44,374 nt of DNA, taken from NCBI GenBank assembly GCA_035454085.1, contig DAOTEJ010000015.1, positions 1 to 44,374 of the forward strand, written 5' to 3'. Positions 1 to 9,056 of the stretch are shown here, in pieces. The position numbers and the translations under genes are program-made. This DNA is from DAOTEJ01 sp035454085 (lineage in GTDB: Bacteria > Pseudomonadota > Gammaproteobacteria > Burkholderiales > Burkholderiaceae_F). Positions within the stretch are counted from its first letter, which is position 1. Each line of letters opens with the position of its first letter. Below the pieces are notes generated by a model. That model had not been told where the DNA came from. It was given only the letters and a program-made list of their open reading frames with translations, and searched no databases.

Positions 1-991
<991 letters not shown>

Positions 992-1037
992 CGGTACTCC
1001 TGCCCGGCGGGGTGGACGGACGGCGGCGGCCGTCGCG

Positions 1038-1116
1038 CGTTTCCCTCCGCCAGTGTTAACTGGTTCAGGTTCCAGGGGACTCTCTCAACCGCGCTCCGGC
1101 GCGGTACCCCCAACGC
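1038..1116 (-). promoter_or_regulatory. TPP riboswitch (THI element) upstream of thiC
   Basis: Read on the minus strand, the segment has the conserved parts of a TPP aptamer in order: a GGGGTACC arm, a short GC hairpin, TTGAGAGAGTCCCC, GGAACCTGAACCAG, then a CAGT/ACTG stem and GGCGGAGGGA closing the helix. It ends about 47 bases before the thiC ATG, with the thiC ribosome-binding site in between. In this class, TPP binding usually sequesters the ribosome-binding site or causes early termination in proteobacteria. I see no U-rich terminator, so translational control is the likelier mode here (inference). Confidence 0.95.
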
Positions 1117-1194
1117 AGTGCCGGGCAACGATAGCAGGCGCAAGCACTAATTCAGGCGAGCCCGCACGAGTGCCGCCTCCCTTAGGCTTGCCTC

Positions 1195-2049
1195 ATGAAC
1201 ACGAGGCTTTGCCTCCCCACCCTGCCCGCACTGCCCGGCCTGCTGCTGGGCGCGCTGGGCGTGCGCAAACCGGCCGCCAGCGCCGCGCCCCTGCCTGCGC
1301 TCGATCTCACCGTCGAGGCCGTGCGGCTCGATGCGGCCCACGTGGCGGCGTACCGCGGGGCCTTCGGCTTCCGCGCGGCCGTGCCTCTGAGCTACCTCTA
1401 CCTGCCAGTGCAGCGCGCCCAACTCGCCCTGTTCAACCACCGCGACTTCCCGCTGCGTGCGCTGGGCCTGATCCACGTGGCCAACGACATGCGCTGGCTG
1501 GGCCAGCCCGACACGACCCGCCCGATGACGCTCACCGTGCGCATGGCCGACGAGCAACAGCGACGCAGCGGCCGCCACTTCCGCCTGATCGCCCAGTTCA
1601 GCCAGGCCGGGCAGCCGGTGGCGAGCATCGCCAGCGCCTACCTTGCACGCGCCGCGCGACCGGAGCGCGGCGCAGACGAGACCGTCCCGGCCGCGCAAGG
1701 CGCGGCCCGGGTGCCGCCGACCGTGCTGCAGGAGCTGCCCATCGATACCGGCGCGGGCTGGCGCTACGCGCGCCTGTCGGGCGACTACAACCCCATCCAC
1801 CTGGCTCGCTGGAGCGCGCGGCCCTTCGGGCTCGCCGCGCCGATCGCGCACGGCATGTACCTCGCCGCGCACGCCCTGGCGATCCTCGAGCAGGCGGCGC
1901 GGGCCGAGGTGCGCGCGGCGCAGGTGCAGTTCCTCAAGCCGGTGCCTCTGGGCACGCAGGTCACGGTGCGGCGCGGCCCGGGCCTGGGCACGCTGTCGGT
2001 ATGGCGCGACGGGCAGTGCGCGCAGCAGCTCGAGGCCATGCTCGACTGA
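1195..2049 (+). CDS. MaoC-like hot-dog acyl dehydratase (double hot-dog)
   Basis: The 284-residue protein ends in a MaoC / R-hydratase domain. The hydratase-2 signature Y-A-R-L-S-G-D-Y-N-P-I-H (around residues 189-200) holds the catalytic Asp and His, followed by the G-L-A-A-P-I-A-H-G-M-Y helix. The N-terminal half (about 35-150) lacks this motif and looks like the degenerate first hot-dog of two-domain hydratases. The likely reaction is hydration of a trans-2-enoyl-CoA or a similar acyl thioester; the true substrate cannot be read from sequence. It diverges from thiC and converges on the transporter at 2075. There is no strong Shine-Dalgarno before the ATG. No fatty-acid or PHA gene is adjacent. 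Confidence 0.8.
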   Translation: MNTRLCLPTLPALPGLLLGALGVRKPAASAAPLPALDLTVEAVRLDAAHVAAYRGAFGFRAAVPLSYLYLPVQRAQLALFNHRDFPLRALGLIHVANDMRWLGQPDTTRPMTLTVRMADEQQRRSGRHFRLIAQFSQAGQPVASIASAYLARAARPERGADETVPAAQGAARVPPTVLQELPIDTGAGWRYARLSGDYNPIHLARWSARPFGLAAPIAHGMYLAAHALAILEQAARAEVRAAQVQFLKPVPLGTQVTVRRGPGLGTLSVWRDGQCAQQLEAMLD

Positions 2050-2074
2050 AGGGCGCGGCCGCGCCGGGGCCGGT

Positions 2075-3190
2075 TCAGGCGGCGCGTTCGACGCGCCAGC
2101 TCTGGTAGCGCAGGCCCAGCACCGCGCCGGCGATGATGGCCGCCAGAGCGAGCAGCGAACCCAGCGCCAACGTGGACACGCCCGAGAGGCCCTGGCCGAT
2201 GGTGCAACCCAGGGCCGCGACGCCCCCGAAGCCCATCAGCGCCGCCCCCGCGAGGTGGTGGGCCGTGTCCTCGGTCGAGGCGAAGCCCTCCCAGCGAAAG
2301 CGCCCGGACGCCAGGGCACCCGCCGCCGCACCCGCCACCACGCCCATCACCGCCACCACGCCCAGGCTGAGGCGGCGCGAGGTGTCGGAAGTGAACATCA
2401 GCCAATCGAGCGTCCAGGCCACCGGCGCAACGAAGGACAGCGACTCCATCCGGCCGCTTTGCGTGGCCAGGAAGGCAGGCTCGAGCGTGTCGGGATGCTC
2501 GGCCACGAAGCCCACGGTCCCCGAGAGCAGCCACACCGCGGCGACCACCGCGCCGATGCCCAGGCCCGCGAGCAGGTTGCTCGCGGTGGCGAAGGCGCGG
2601 TCGGCGAACACGAAGACGAGCAGGCCCGCAGCGATCACCAGACCCAAGCCCGCCTGCCAAGCGGCACGCGAGCCGCCCGCGGCCGCGGCCGCGAGCGTAG
2701 GAAGATCCTGGCGTGACGCGAAGTCGAGGCGCCAGGCCTCGATGCCGTGCACGCGCACCAGCGCCAGCCAGCCGCGCAGGCTCATGTAGGCCACGAGCCC
2801 CAGGACGATCAGCACCACCAGCGCCTTGAGGCTGCCACCGCCCAGGCGCACCAGCGACTTGGCGCCGCAGCCTCCGGCGAGCACCATGCCGAAGCCGAAG
2901 AGCAATCCGCCCAGCGCGTAGCCCAGCCAGGTGAAGCGCGGCGCGGTGTAGAAGCTCTGGGCGGTGTCGATCCAGCCCGCGGCGGCCGCCAGGTTGGTGA
3001 CCAGCACCGCCACCGCGATGGCCAGCAGCCACTGCCGCATGCGGGTCCAGTCGCCGAAGCTCACGAGGTCGGCCACCGCCCCCATGGTGCAAAAGCCGGT
3101 GCGCTGCGCGATCAGGCCGAAGGCGAAGGCAAGAGCAAAGGCGCCCGCCAGCACCCAGCGGGTGAGCTCGGCGAGTTCGGCGGGCGACAT
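2075..3190 (-). CDS. YeeE/YedE (TsuA-like) thiosulfate or sulfur-compound transporter
   Basis: A 371-residue polytopic membrane protein of the YeeE/YedE (DUF395) family. Three cysteine motifs typical of TsuA-type thiosulfate transporters are visible: G-F-C-T-M-G (Cys34), A-G-G-C-G-A-K (Cys108) and A-L-G-C-T-I-G-Q-G-L-S-G (Cys329). The rest is dominated by hydrophobic helices separated by short charged loops. In TsuA the cysteines line a relay for thiosulfate uptake. The usual partner, a small TusA-like protein (TsuB/YeeD), is not adjacent. The gene ends facing the MaoC gene, and its ATG lies 9 bases after the cpoB stop-codon side boundary, so it may be co-transcribed with cpoB upstream (inference). 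The precise substrate is unproven. Confidence 0.86.
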   Translation of the reverse strand: MSPAELAELTRWVLAGAFALAFAFGLIAQRTGFCTMGAVADLVSFGDWTRMRQWLLAIAVAVLVTNLAAAAGWIDTAQSFYTAPRFTWLGYALGGLLFGFGMVLAGGCGAKSLVRLGGGSLKALVVLIVLGLVAYMSLRGWLALVRVHGIEAWRLDFASRQDLPTLAAAAAGGSRAAWQAGLGLVIAAGLLVFVFADRAFATASNLLAGLGIGAVVAAVWLLSGTVGFVAEHPDTLEPAFLATQSGRMESLSFVAPVAWTLDWLMFTSDTSRRLSLGVVAVMGVVAGAAAGALASGRFRWEGFASTEDTAHHLAGAALMGFGGVAALGCTIGQGLSGVSTLALGSLLALAAIIAGAVLGLRYQSWRVERAA

Positions 3191-3198
3191 CGGGCCGG

Positions 3199-3945
3199 CT
3201 AGCGCGTGGCGGGCAGGCGCTCGCGAGCGAGCCTGGCCGCCTCGGTGTCCGGATAGTCCTTGATCACCCGGTTGAGCGAAGCCGCCGCGCCCTTCTTGTC
3301 CTTGAGCTCGAGCTGGCTCGCCGCCATCGACAGCAGCGCCTCGGGCGCGCGGGGCGAGTCCTTGTGGCGATCCACCACCACCTGCTGGGCGACGATGGCG
3401 TTGCGGTAGTCGCGATTGGCGTAATAGGCGCTGCCCAGCCAGTACTGCGCCGCGGCCGCATAGGGCGTGGACGGGAAGCGCGCCAGCAACTGGCGGAAGC
3501 CGTCGATGGCGGTCTTGAAGTCGCCGGCGCGGAAGGCTTCGAGCGCGGCGTCGAAGGCCACCTGCTCGGCGCGGTCGACCTGCACGCTGCGGCCGTCGAT
3601 CGTCACCGTGGCGGGTTCGGTGCGCTTGAGGCGGGAGTCGACGTCGGTGTAGAGCTCACGCGTGCGCTTGCCCTGCACGGCGACCTCGTTGCCCAGGGTC
3701 TCCACCTGGCCACGCAGGCGGGCCACCTCGGCGCGCAGCGCCTCGATCTGGTTGGCGAGCTCGAGCTGGCCACGCTGGCTGGCCTCGAGCCGGGTGGTGA
3801 GATCGGCAATGCGCTTGTCCGACTCGGTCTGCCGGGCGCGCAACTCGAGGATCGCCTTGCGCGCGTCGTCGTCGCTGAACAGCGCATGCGCCGCGGGGCT
3901 GGCCAGGGTGAGGGCGGCGCAGGCCGCAAGGATCAGCTGACGCAT
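3199..3945 (-). CDS. cpoB: Cell division coordinator CpoB (YbgF, Tol-Pal associated)
   Basis: A periplasmic protein that links peptidoglycan synthesis by PBP1B to Tol-Pal driven outer-membrane constriction. The 248-residue product starts with a Sec signal peptide (M-R-Q-L-I-L ending near S-P-A-A-H-A), then a coiled-coil segment (about residues 20-95, many Glu, Arg and Leu heptads) and tetratricopeptide repeats (about 125-245, for example A-A-A-Q-Y-W-L-G-S-A-Y-Y). The frame extends ten codons further upstream, but ATG 3945 is preferred because GGGAGA (3951-3957, complement) sits 5-11 bases before it and the signal peptide begins there. It is the last gene of tolB-pal-cpoB. Confidence 0.93.
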   Translation of the reverse strand: MRQLILAACAALTLASPAAHALFSDDDARKAILELRARQTESDKRIADLTTRLEASQRGQLELANQIEALRAEVARLRGQVETLGNEVAVQGKRTRELYTDVDSRLKRTEPATVTIDGRSVQVDRAEQVAFDAALEAFRAGDFKTAIDGFRQLLARFPSTPYAAAAQYWLGSAYYANRDYRNAIVAQQVVVDRHKDSPRAPEALLSMAASQLELKDKKGAAASLNRVIKDYPDTEAARLARERLPATR

Positions 3946-4024
3946 CCAGTTCTCCCAAAACGAAGCGACCGCCATGCGGTCGCCCCATGAGGTTCAGGCA
4001 GGGCCAGAGCGCCCTGCGCCGAAG

Positions 4025-4573
4025 CTACTTGTACACGATGTCGGCGCGACGGTTCTGCGCCCAGGCTTCCTCGGTGCTGCCCAGGGCCTTGGGCTTTTCC
4101 TTGCCGAAGCTCACCGTCTCGATCTGGCGGTCCCCCACGCCCAGCAACTGCAGGCGCTGCTTCACGGCCTCGGCGCGCTTCTGGCCGAGCGCGAGGTTGT
4201 ACTCGCGCCCGCCGCGCTCGTCGGTGTTGCCCTCGATCACGATGTTGCGCGACTTGTTGGCCGCCAGGTATCGGCCATGCGCCTCGACCACGCCCTGGAA
4301 CTCGGGCTTGACGGTGAAGCTGTCGAAGTCGAAGAAGACGCTGCGCTTGGAAAGCGGATTGGCAGGGTCGTTCAGGGGATCGACCGCCTTGCCGCCCGTG
4401 GTGTCGACCTTGGCCACCGCGCGCGGGTCGGCCGCGCCGGCGGCCGCGGGGTCGTTGCTCTTGTCCACCACCGGTGCGGCGGGCTCGTCGAGGGGCACGG
4501 AAGAGCACCCGGCGAGCAGGCCTGCACAGAGAGCGGCGGCGGCAAGGCCGCGCAGGAACGGGGACACGGTCAT
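4025..4573 (-). CDS. pal: Peptidoglycan-associated lipoprotein Pal
   Basis: The outer-membrane lipoprotein of the Tol-Pal complex; it binds peptidoglycan and TolB. The 182-residue product has a lipoprotein signal ending L-L-A-G-C (lipidated Cys23, followed by Ser, consistent with outer-membrane sorting). A Pro/Ala/Asp-rich linker covers about residues 27-75, then an OmpA-like domain follows with F-F-D-F-D-S-F, the meso-DAP-binding segment I-E-G-N-T-D-E-R-G and N-R-R-A-D-I-V-Y-K at the very end. ATG 4573 has AAGGAG (complement of 4581-4586) 7 bases upstream. A longer reading frame runs on upstream into tolB sequence but has no support. It sits 68 bases after tolB. Confidence 0.96.
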   Translation of the reverse strand: MTVSPFLRGLAAAALCAGLLAGCSSVPLDEPAAPVVDKSNDPAAAGAADPRAVAKVDTTGGKAVDPLNDPANPLSKRSVFFDFDSFTVKPEFQGVVEAHGRYLAANKSRNIVIEGNTDERGGREYNLALGQKRAEAVKQRLQLLGVGDRQIETVSFGKEKPKALGSTEEAWAQNRRADIVYK

Positions 4574-4641
4574 TGAAAGCTCCTTCTGGACTGCGATGCG
4601 CGCATCGCGGATGTTGCGGACTGCGTTCGATCGATGAGACA

Positions 4642-5958
4642 TCACTTGATCAGCGGGCCCCAGGTGGGCTCGCGGATGTCGCCGGCGGGGCCGGTCAGGC
4701 GCGCGCGCGCCCGGCCGTCGCTGCTGGCCGTGCCCAGCACGCCGCGGCCACCCACCTCGGTGGCATACAGCACCAGCTTGCCGTTGGGCGCGAAGCTCGG
4801 CGACTCGTCCTTGGCGGTGTCGGTCAGCGGGATCTCGGAGCCGCGCTCGAGGTCGAGCAGCATCACCTGGAAGCGGCCGCCGCGCCGCGCGACATAGGCG
4901 AGCGACTTGCCGTCCGGGCTCACGTCCGGGCTGATCGCGTACTCGCCCCCGAAGCTCACGCGCTGCGCGTTGCCGCCGTCGAGCCCCTGGCGGTAGATCT
5001 GCGGACTGCCGCCGCGGTCCGAGGTGAAGTAGATGAACTTGCCGTCGGGGCTGAACACCGCCTCGGTGTCGATGCCGGAACTCTGCGTGAGGCGCCGCAC
5101 ATTGCTGCCGTCGACGTTCATCAGGTAGATCTGGGCCAGGCCATCGCGGGTCAGGGTGACCGCCAGCGTGCGCCCGTCCGGGCTGAAGGCCGGCGCGCTG
5201 TTGTTGCCCTTGAAGTTGGCCACGACCTGGCGCTGACCGGTGGACACGTTGTGCACGTAGACCACGGGCTTGCGGCTCTCGAAGGACACGTAGGCGAGCT
5301 TGGCGCCGTCGGGCGACCACGCGGGCGAAATGATGGGCTCGCGGCTCCTGAGGGCGGTCTGGGGGTTCGCGCCGTCCGAATCGGCGACGACGAGTTCGAA
5401 CGCGGTGGGCGACAGTTGCACCACGTAGGCAACGCGCGTGGCGAACACCCCGCGCTCGCCCGTGAGCCGCTCGTAGATGCGATCGGCGATGTGATGCGCG
5501 GTCAGGCGCAGCTGACCCGCCTGCACCACGAAGGACTGGCCGTCGAGCGACGCCTGCTTGACCGCGTCGAACAGCCGGTAGCGCACGTCGTAGCGGCCGT
5601 CAGCGAGGCGGGTGACCGAACCGATCGCCAGCGCATCGGCGCCCCGCCCCTTCCAGCTCGCGAGGTCCGCCGGCACGGACGCGGCCGCGGGCAGAGCCAC
5701 CGGCGTCGCGCCCGCATCGACGACGCGGAAAGCGCCGCTGCGCGCGAGGTCGTCGCGGATCACCTTGGCCAGATCGACTTGTGCCGGGGCGTCGCCCGCA
5801 AAGGGCGCGATGGCGATGGGGAACTGATTGGCGCCGACCCCGGTGATCTCCACCCTGAGTTGCGCACCCGCCAGGCCCGGCAGGGCGAGGCCCGCGGCAC
5901 ACAGGGCGCGGCGGCGCAACGAGACAGCAGGAGGGTGGGTCGCGGGCTGATCGCTCAT
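4642..5958 (-). CDS. tolB: Tol-Pal system beta-propeller protein TolB
   Basis: The periplasmic beta-propeller that shuttles between Pal and TolA during envelope constriction. The 438 residues match the family length of about 430. An N-terminal signal sequence (R-R-R-A-L-C-A-A-G-L-A-L-P-G-L-A-G-A) is followed by a TolB N domain (about 35-165) and WD40-like repeats with recurring S-P-D-G-K or S-P-D-G-R motifs (for example A-F-S-P-D-G-R-T-L-A, V-F-S-P-D-G-K-F-I-Y, D-V-S-P-D-G-K-S-L-A). pal and cpoB follow in the same direction. tolQ, tolR and tolA, normally upstream, are absent: the next gene upstream is purH. A TATACT hexamer lies 7 bases before the ATG, and there is no recognisable ribosome-binding site. 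Confidence 0.96.
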   Translation of the reverse strand: MSDQPATHPPAVSLRRRALCAAGLALPGLAGAQLRVEITGVGANQFPIAIAPFAGDAPAQVDLAKVIRDDLARSGAFRVVDAGATPVALPAAASVPADLASWKGRGADALAIGSVTRLADGRYDVRYRLFDAVKQASLDGQSFVVQAGQLRLTAHHIADRIYERLTGERGVFATRVAYVVQLSPTAFELVVADSDGANPQTALRSREPIISPAWSPDGAKLAYVSFESRKPVVYVHNVSTGQRQVVANFKGNNSAPAFSPDGRTLAVTLTRDGLAQIYLMNVDGSNVRRLTQSSGIDTEAVFSPDGKFIYFTSDRGGSPQIYRQGLDGGNAQRVSFGGEYAISPDVSPDGKSLAYVARRGGRFQVMLLDLERGSEIPLTDTAKDESPSFAPNGKLVLYATEVGGRGVLGTASSDGRARARLTGPAGDIREPTWGPLIK

Positions 5959-5965
5959 TGGCCCG

Positions 5966-5971
5966 AGTATA
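5966..5971 (-). promoter_or_regulatory. Candidate -10 element directly upstream of tolB
   Basis: Minus-strand TATACT, one mismatch from TATAAT, ends 7 bases before the tolB ATG. The expected start of transcription would fall on or next to the A of the ATG, giving a leaderless message. No convincing -35 is seen 17 bases further up (CCCGAG). This is a motif reading only. Confidence 0.35.
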
Positions 5972-6069
5972 GACAGCGCCCGGTCGCCCTCGGGCCGCTC
6001 GCGGGTCCGTGTTTCGGGTAAGACCTAGAGTCGGGGCCGCGCGGCGCAGGCCAGCCGGACAGCATCGGG

Positions 6070-6091
6070 CACCCGCTCGCGCGCGCGGGTG
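6070..6091 (-). terminator. Possible hairpin terminator after purH
   Basis: A perfect 7-bp inverted repeat (CACCCGC / GCGGGTG, 6070-6076 and 6085-6091) with an 8-base GC-rich loop begins 10 bases after the purH stop codon. There is no U-tract on the minus strand, so it may only stabilise the 3' end. Its position between purH and the putative tolB promoter fits an operon boundary. Confidence 0.35.
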
Positions 6092-6100
6092 CGGCCCTCG

Positions 6101-7654
6101 TCAGTGGCGGAAGTGGCGCGTGCCGGTGAACACCATGGCCACGCCGCGCTCGTCGGCCGCGGCGATCACTTCTTCGTCGCGCACCGAGCCGCCGGGCTGG
6201 ATCACGCTGCTCGCGCCCGCGTCGACGATCACGTCGAGCCCGTCGCGGAAGGGGAAGAAGGCGTCGGAGGCCGCGGCCGAGCCCACCAGCGTGAGCCCCG
6301 CGGCCTGTGCCTTGATCGAGGCGATGCGCGCCGAGTCGAGGCGGCTCATCTGCCCCGCGCCCACGCCCAGGGTCATGCCGTCGCGAGCGAAGGTGATGGT
6401 GTTGCTCTTCACGAACTTGGCCACGCGCCAGGCAAACATCAGGTCGGCCAGCTGCGCGGGCGTGGGCGCGAGCCTGGTCACGACACGCAGTTCGGCTTCG
6501 GTCACCGCCTTGAGGTCGGGGGTCTGCACCAGCAGGCCGCCGCCCACGCGCTTGAAGTCGTAGTCGTTCTGACCATCGCCCAGCGCCACGGTGAGCACGC
6601 GCAGGTTCTGCTTGGCGGCGAACACCGCGAGCGCCTCGGCCGTGTAGGCCGGGGCAATGACGACCTCGGCGAACTGCTTGCCGATGGCCTGCGCGGCCGC
6701 GCCGTCGAGTGCGCGGTTGAAGGCCAGGATGCCGCCGAAGGCCGAGGTCGGGTCGGTCTTGAAGGCCTTGGCGTAGGCCTCGGCCGCGTCGCGACCGAGC
6801 GCCACACCGCAGGGGTTGGCGTGCTTGACGATCACGCAGGCGCACTCGTCGAAGGAGCGCACCGCCTCCCAGGCCGCGTCGGCGTCGGCGATGTTGTTGT
6901 ACGACAGTTCCTTGCCCTGGACCTGCGCGTAGCCCGCGAGCAGGCCGGGCGCGACGCTGCGCTCGCGGTAGAAGGCCGCCGCCTGGTGCGGGTTCTCGCC
7001 GTAGCGCATGTCCTGCACCTTGACCCACTGGCGCGTGAGCACCTCGGGGAAGCTCGCGCGCTGGCCCGAGGCATCGAGCGAGCTGAGGTAGTTGGCGATC
7101 ATCCCGTCGTAGCGCGCGGTGTGCGCGAAGACCTTGGTGGCAAGCGCCAGCCGCGTGGCCGCGCTGACGCTGCCCGCAGTTTTCAACTCACCGATCACGC
7201 CGGCGTAGTCGGCCGGATCGACCACCACCGCCACGCTCTCGTGATTCTTGGCCGAGGAGCGCAGCATCGCCGGGCCGCCGATGTCGATGTTCTCGATCGC
7301 GTCTTCGAACGCGCAACCCGGCCTGGCGATGGTCTGCTCGAACGGATAGAGGTTGACCACCACCACTTCGATCGGGTCGATCGCGTGCTCGGCCAGCGTG
7401 GCCATGTGCACCGGGTCGGGGCGGCGCGCGAGCAGGCCGGCGTGGATGCGCGGGTTGAGCGTCTTGACGCGCCCGTCGAGGATCTCGGGGAAGCCGGTGT
7501 AGTCGGCCACTTCCTGGCAGGCGATGCCCGACTCGGCGAGCAGCTTGGCGGTGCCCCCGGTGGACAGGATGTGAAAGCCGAGCGTGGCGAGTTCGCGGGC
7601 GAAGTCGACCACGCCGGTCTTGTCGGAAACGCTGATCAGGGCCTGCTTGCGCAT
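6101..7654 (-). CDS. purH: Bifunctional AICAR transformylase / IMP cyclohydrolase PurH
   Basis: Catalyses the last two steps of de novo purine synthesis: formylation of AICAR with 10-formyl-THF, then cyclisation to IMP. The 517 residues fit the family (E. coli 529). The MGS-like IMPCH domain is N-terminal (S-D-K-T-G, then I-L-S-T-G-G-T and V-V-N-L-Y-P-F near residues 90-100). The transformylase domain follows, with R-Y-G-E-N-P-H-Q and the catalytic K-H-A-N-P-C-G segment. The frame extends 76 codons upstream into fis sequence. ATG 7654 is chosen because the family N-terminus (M-R-K-Q-A-L-I-S-V-S-D-K) begins there. It lies 17 bases after fis, as in other betaproteobacteria. Confidence 0.97.
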   Translation of the reverse strand: MRKQALISVSDKTGVVDFARELATLGFHILSTGGTAKLLAESGIACQEVADYTGFPEILDGRVKTLNPRIHAGLLARRPDPVHMATLAEHAIDPIEVVVVNLYPFEQTIARPGCAFEDAIENIDIGGPAMLRSSAKNHESVAVVVDPADYAGVIGELKTAGSVSAATRLALATKVFAHTARYDGMIANYLSSLDASGQRASFPEVLTRQWVKVQDMRYGENPHQAAAFYRERSVAPGLLAGYAQVQGKELSYNNIADADAAWEAVRSFDECACVIVKHANPCGVALGRDAAEAYAKAFKTDPTSAFGGILAFNRALDGAAAQAIGKQFAEVVIAPAYTAEALAVFAAKQNLRVLTVALGDGQNDYDFKRVGGGLLVQTPDLKAVTEAELRVVTRLAPTPAQLADLMFAWRVAKFVKSNTITFARDGMTLGVGAGQMSRLDSARIASIKAQAAGLTLVGSAAASDAFFPFRDGLDVIVDAGASSVIQPGGSVRDEEVIAAADERGVAMVFTGTRHFRH

Positions 7655-7671
7655 GATGTGGTGTGCCGGCC

Positions 7672-7971
7672 TCAGGCCAGTCCGTAGTGCTGCAGCTTCT
7701 TGCGCAGCGTGTTGCGGTTGATGCCCAGCAGTTCGGCGGCGGCGGACTGGTTGCCCGCGCAGCGCTTCATGGCGAAGGCGATCACCGGGCGTTCCGCGGC
7801 GGCGATCACCATCTCGTGCAGGGCGTGCGGGCGCGAGCCGTCGAGCTGGGCGAAATAGTCGTCGAGGCTGCGCTGCACGCACTGCTCGATGGTCTCGCCG
7901 CGCGGCGCGCGGTGACGGGCCGTCTGCGCGGCCTCGGCGGCGCCGTTCGGCGCCGGGGTCTGAATGTCCAA
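7672..7971 (-). CDS. fis: Nucleoid-associated DNA-binding protein Fis
   Basis: A 99-residue Fis-family protein. The C-terminal helix-turn-helix is clear (G-N-Q-S-A-A-A-E-L-L-G-I-N-R-N-T-L-R-K-K-L, about residues 73-93). The preceding helices supply the dimer interface (V-Q-R-S-L-D-D-Y-F-A-Q-L). The start is TTG at 7971, supported by GGGAG (complement of 7977-7981 region) about 6 bases upstream; no ATG gives a full-length protein. The ribosome-binding site overlaps the end of dusB, so translation is likely coupled to dusB, as in E. coli dusB-fis. Fis shapes the nucleoid and activates stable-RNA promoters in enterics; the betaproteobacterial regulon is less known. Confidence 0.93.
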   Translation of the reverse strand: MDIQTPAPNGAAEAAQTARHRAPRGETIEQCVQRSLDDYFAQLDGSRPHALHEMVIAAAERPVIAFAMKRCAGNQSAAAELLGINRNTLRKKLQHYGLA

Positions 7972-7981
7972 CCTGCTCCCC

Positions 7982-8989
7982 TCAATGCAAGGCCGGCGCC
8001 GTGTAGCGCAGCCGCTCGCCCCCGCGAGCCTGTTCGTCCAGGAAGGCCGCCACGGCGCGCGCCTGCGCGCCTGCGTCCTCGATGTGGTTCATGCCAGCCT
8101 GGAACGCGGCGCCCCCCTCGAGCCTCCGCGTGTACCAGATGATGTGCTTGCGCGCGGTGCGCACGCCTTGATCCGCGCCATAGAAACGGTAGTGATCCTC
8201 GAGGTGCGTCAGCAACAACTCTCGCGCCTCGGCCAGGCTGGGCGCGGGCAGGTGCTGCCCGGTACTCAGAAAATGGGCGATCTCGCGGAAGATCCAGGGC
8301 CGGCCCTGGGCCGCCCGGCCGATCATCACCGCGTCCGCCCCGGTGGCCGCGAGCACCTCGCGCGCCTTCTCGGGCGAGTCGATGTCGCCGTTGGCCACCA
8401 CCGGGATCGCCACCGCCCGCTTGACCGCGCGAATCGTCTCGTACTCGGCCCGACCCCCGTAGCCGCAGGCGCGGGTGCGGCCGTGCAGGGTGAGCATGGC
8501 GATGCCGGCGGCCTCGGCGCGGCGGGCGATGGCCACGGCATTGCGGCTGCCCGGGTCCCAGCCGGTGCGGAACTTGAGCGTCACCGGCACGTCGACCGCC
8601 GCCACCACCGCGTCGAGGATGCGCGCCACCAGGTCTTCGTCGCGCAGCAGGGCCGAGCCGCAGGCCACGTTGCACACCTTCTTGGCCGGACAGCCCATGT
8701 TGATGTCGATGACCTGGGCGCCGCGCGCCACGTTGTAGCGGGCCGCCTCGGCGAGCATCACCGGATCGGCGCCCGCCAACTGCACTGCCCGGGGCTCGGC
8801 CTCGCCGTCGTGGTTGAGGCGGCGGCTGGTCTTCTCGCTGGCCCACAGGCGCGGATTCGACGCCGCCATCTCGCTCACCGCATAGCCCGCCCCCAGCCGC
8901 TTGCACAACTGGCGAAAGGGACGATCCGTCACCCCGGCCATGGGGGCGACGAAGACGTTGTTGCGCAGTTCGTGAGGGCCGATGCGCAT
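7982..8989 (-). CDS. dusB: tRNA-dihydrouridine synthase DusB
   Basis: An FMN-dependent enzyme that reduces specific uridines in the tRNA D-loop. The 335-residue TIM-barrel protein shows A-P-M-A-G-V-T-D-R-P-F-R at 15-26 (FMN binding), the catalytic N-M-G-C-P-A-K-K-V motif with Cys100, V-V-A-N-G-D-I and the C-terminal G-A-D-A-V-M-I-G-R-A-A-Q-G-R-P-W. The frame is open 27 codons further upstream, but the family N-terminus M-R-I-G-P-H-E-L begins at ATG 8989. No strong ribosome-binding site precedes it. The stop codon lies 10 bases before the fis TTG. The DusB subgroup is inferred from the fis linkage and sequence. Confidence 0.95.
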   Translation of the reverse strand: MRIGPHELRNNVFVAPMAGVTDRPFRQLCKRLGAGYAVSEMAASNPRLWASEKTSRRLNHDGEAEPRAVQLAGADPVMLAEAARYNVARGAQVIDINMGCPAKKVCNVACGSALLRDEDLVARILDAVVAAVDVPVTLKFRTGWDPGSRNAVAIARRAEAAGIAMLTLHGRTRACGYGGRAEYETIRAVKRAVAIPVVANGDIDSPEKAREVLAATGADAVMIGRAAQGRPWIFREIAHFLSTGQHLPAPSLAEARELLLTHLEDHYRFYGADQGVRTARKHIIWYTRRLEGGAAFQAGMNHIEDAGAQARAVAAFLDEQARGGERLRYTAPALH

Positions 8990-9056
8990 GGCGCGGAGCG
9001 GATGGGTGGGCGGCGAGGGGCGCGATTCTAGCCAAGCGCCGCGCGCCCCCTGACCC

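Noticed and set aside
5850..5958. Tat signal peptide on TolB (triple Arg at the N-terminus)
   Set aside because: There is no S-R-R-x-F-L-K pattern, and TolB is a Sec substrate in known systems; the three arginines fit a Sec n-region.
4474..7687. Long plus-strand frames opposite tolB and purH (515 and 532 codons)
   Set aside because: Composition is low-complexity Arg/Gly/Ala/Val with no domain; the minus-strand frames are complete TolB and PurH.
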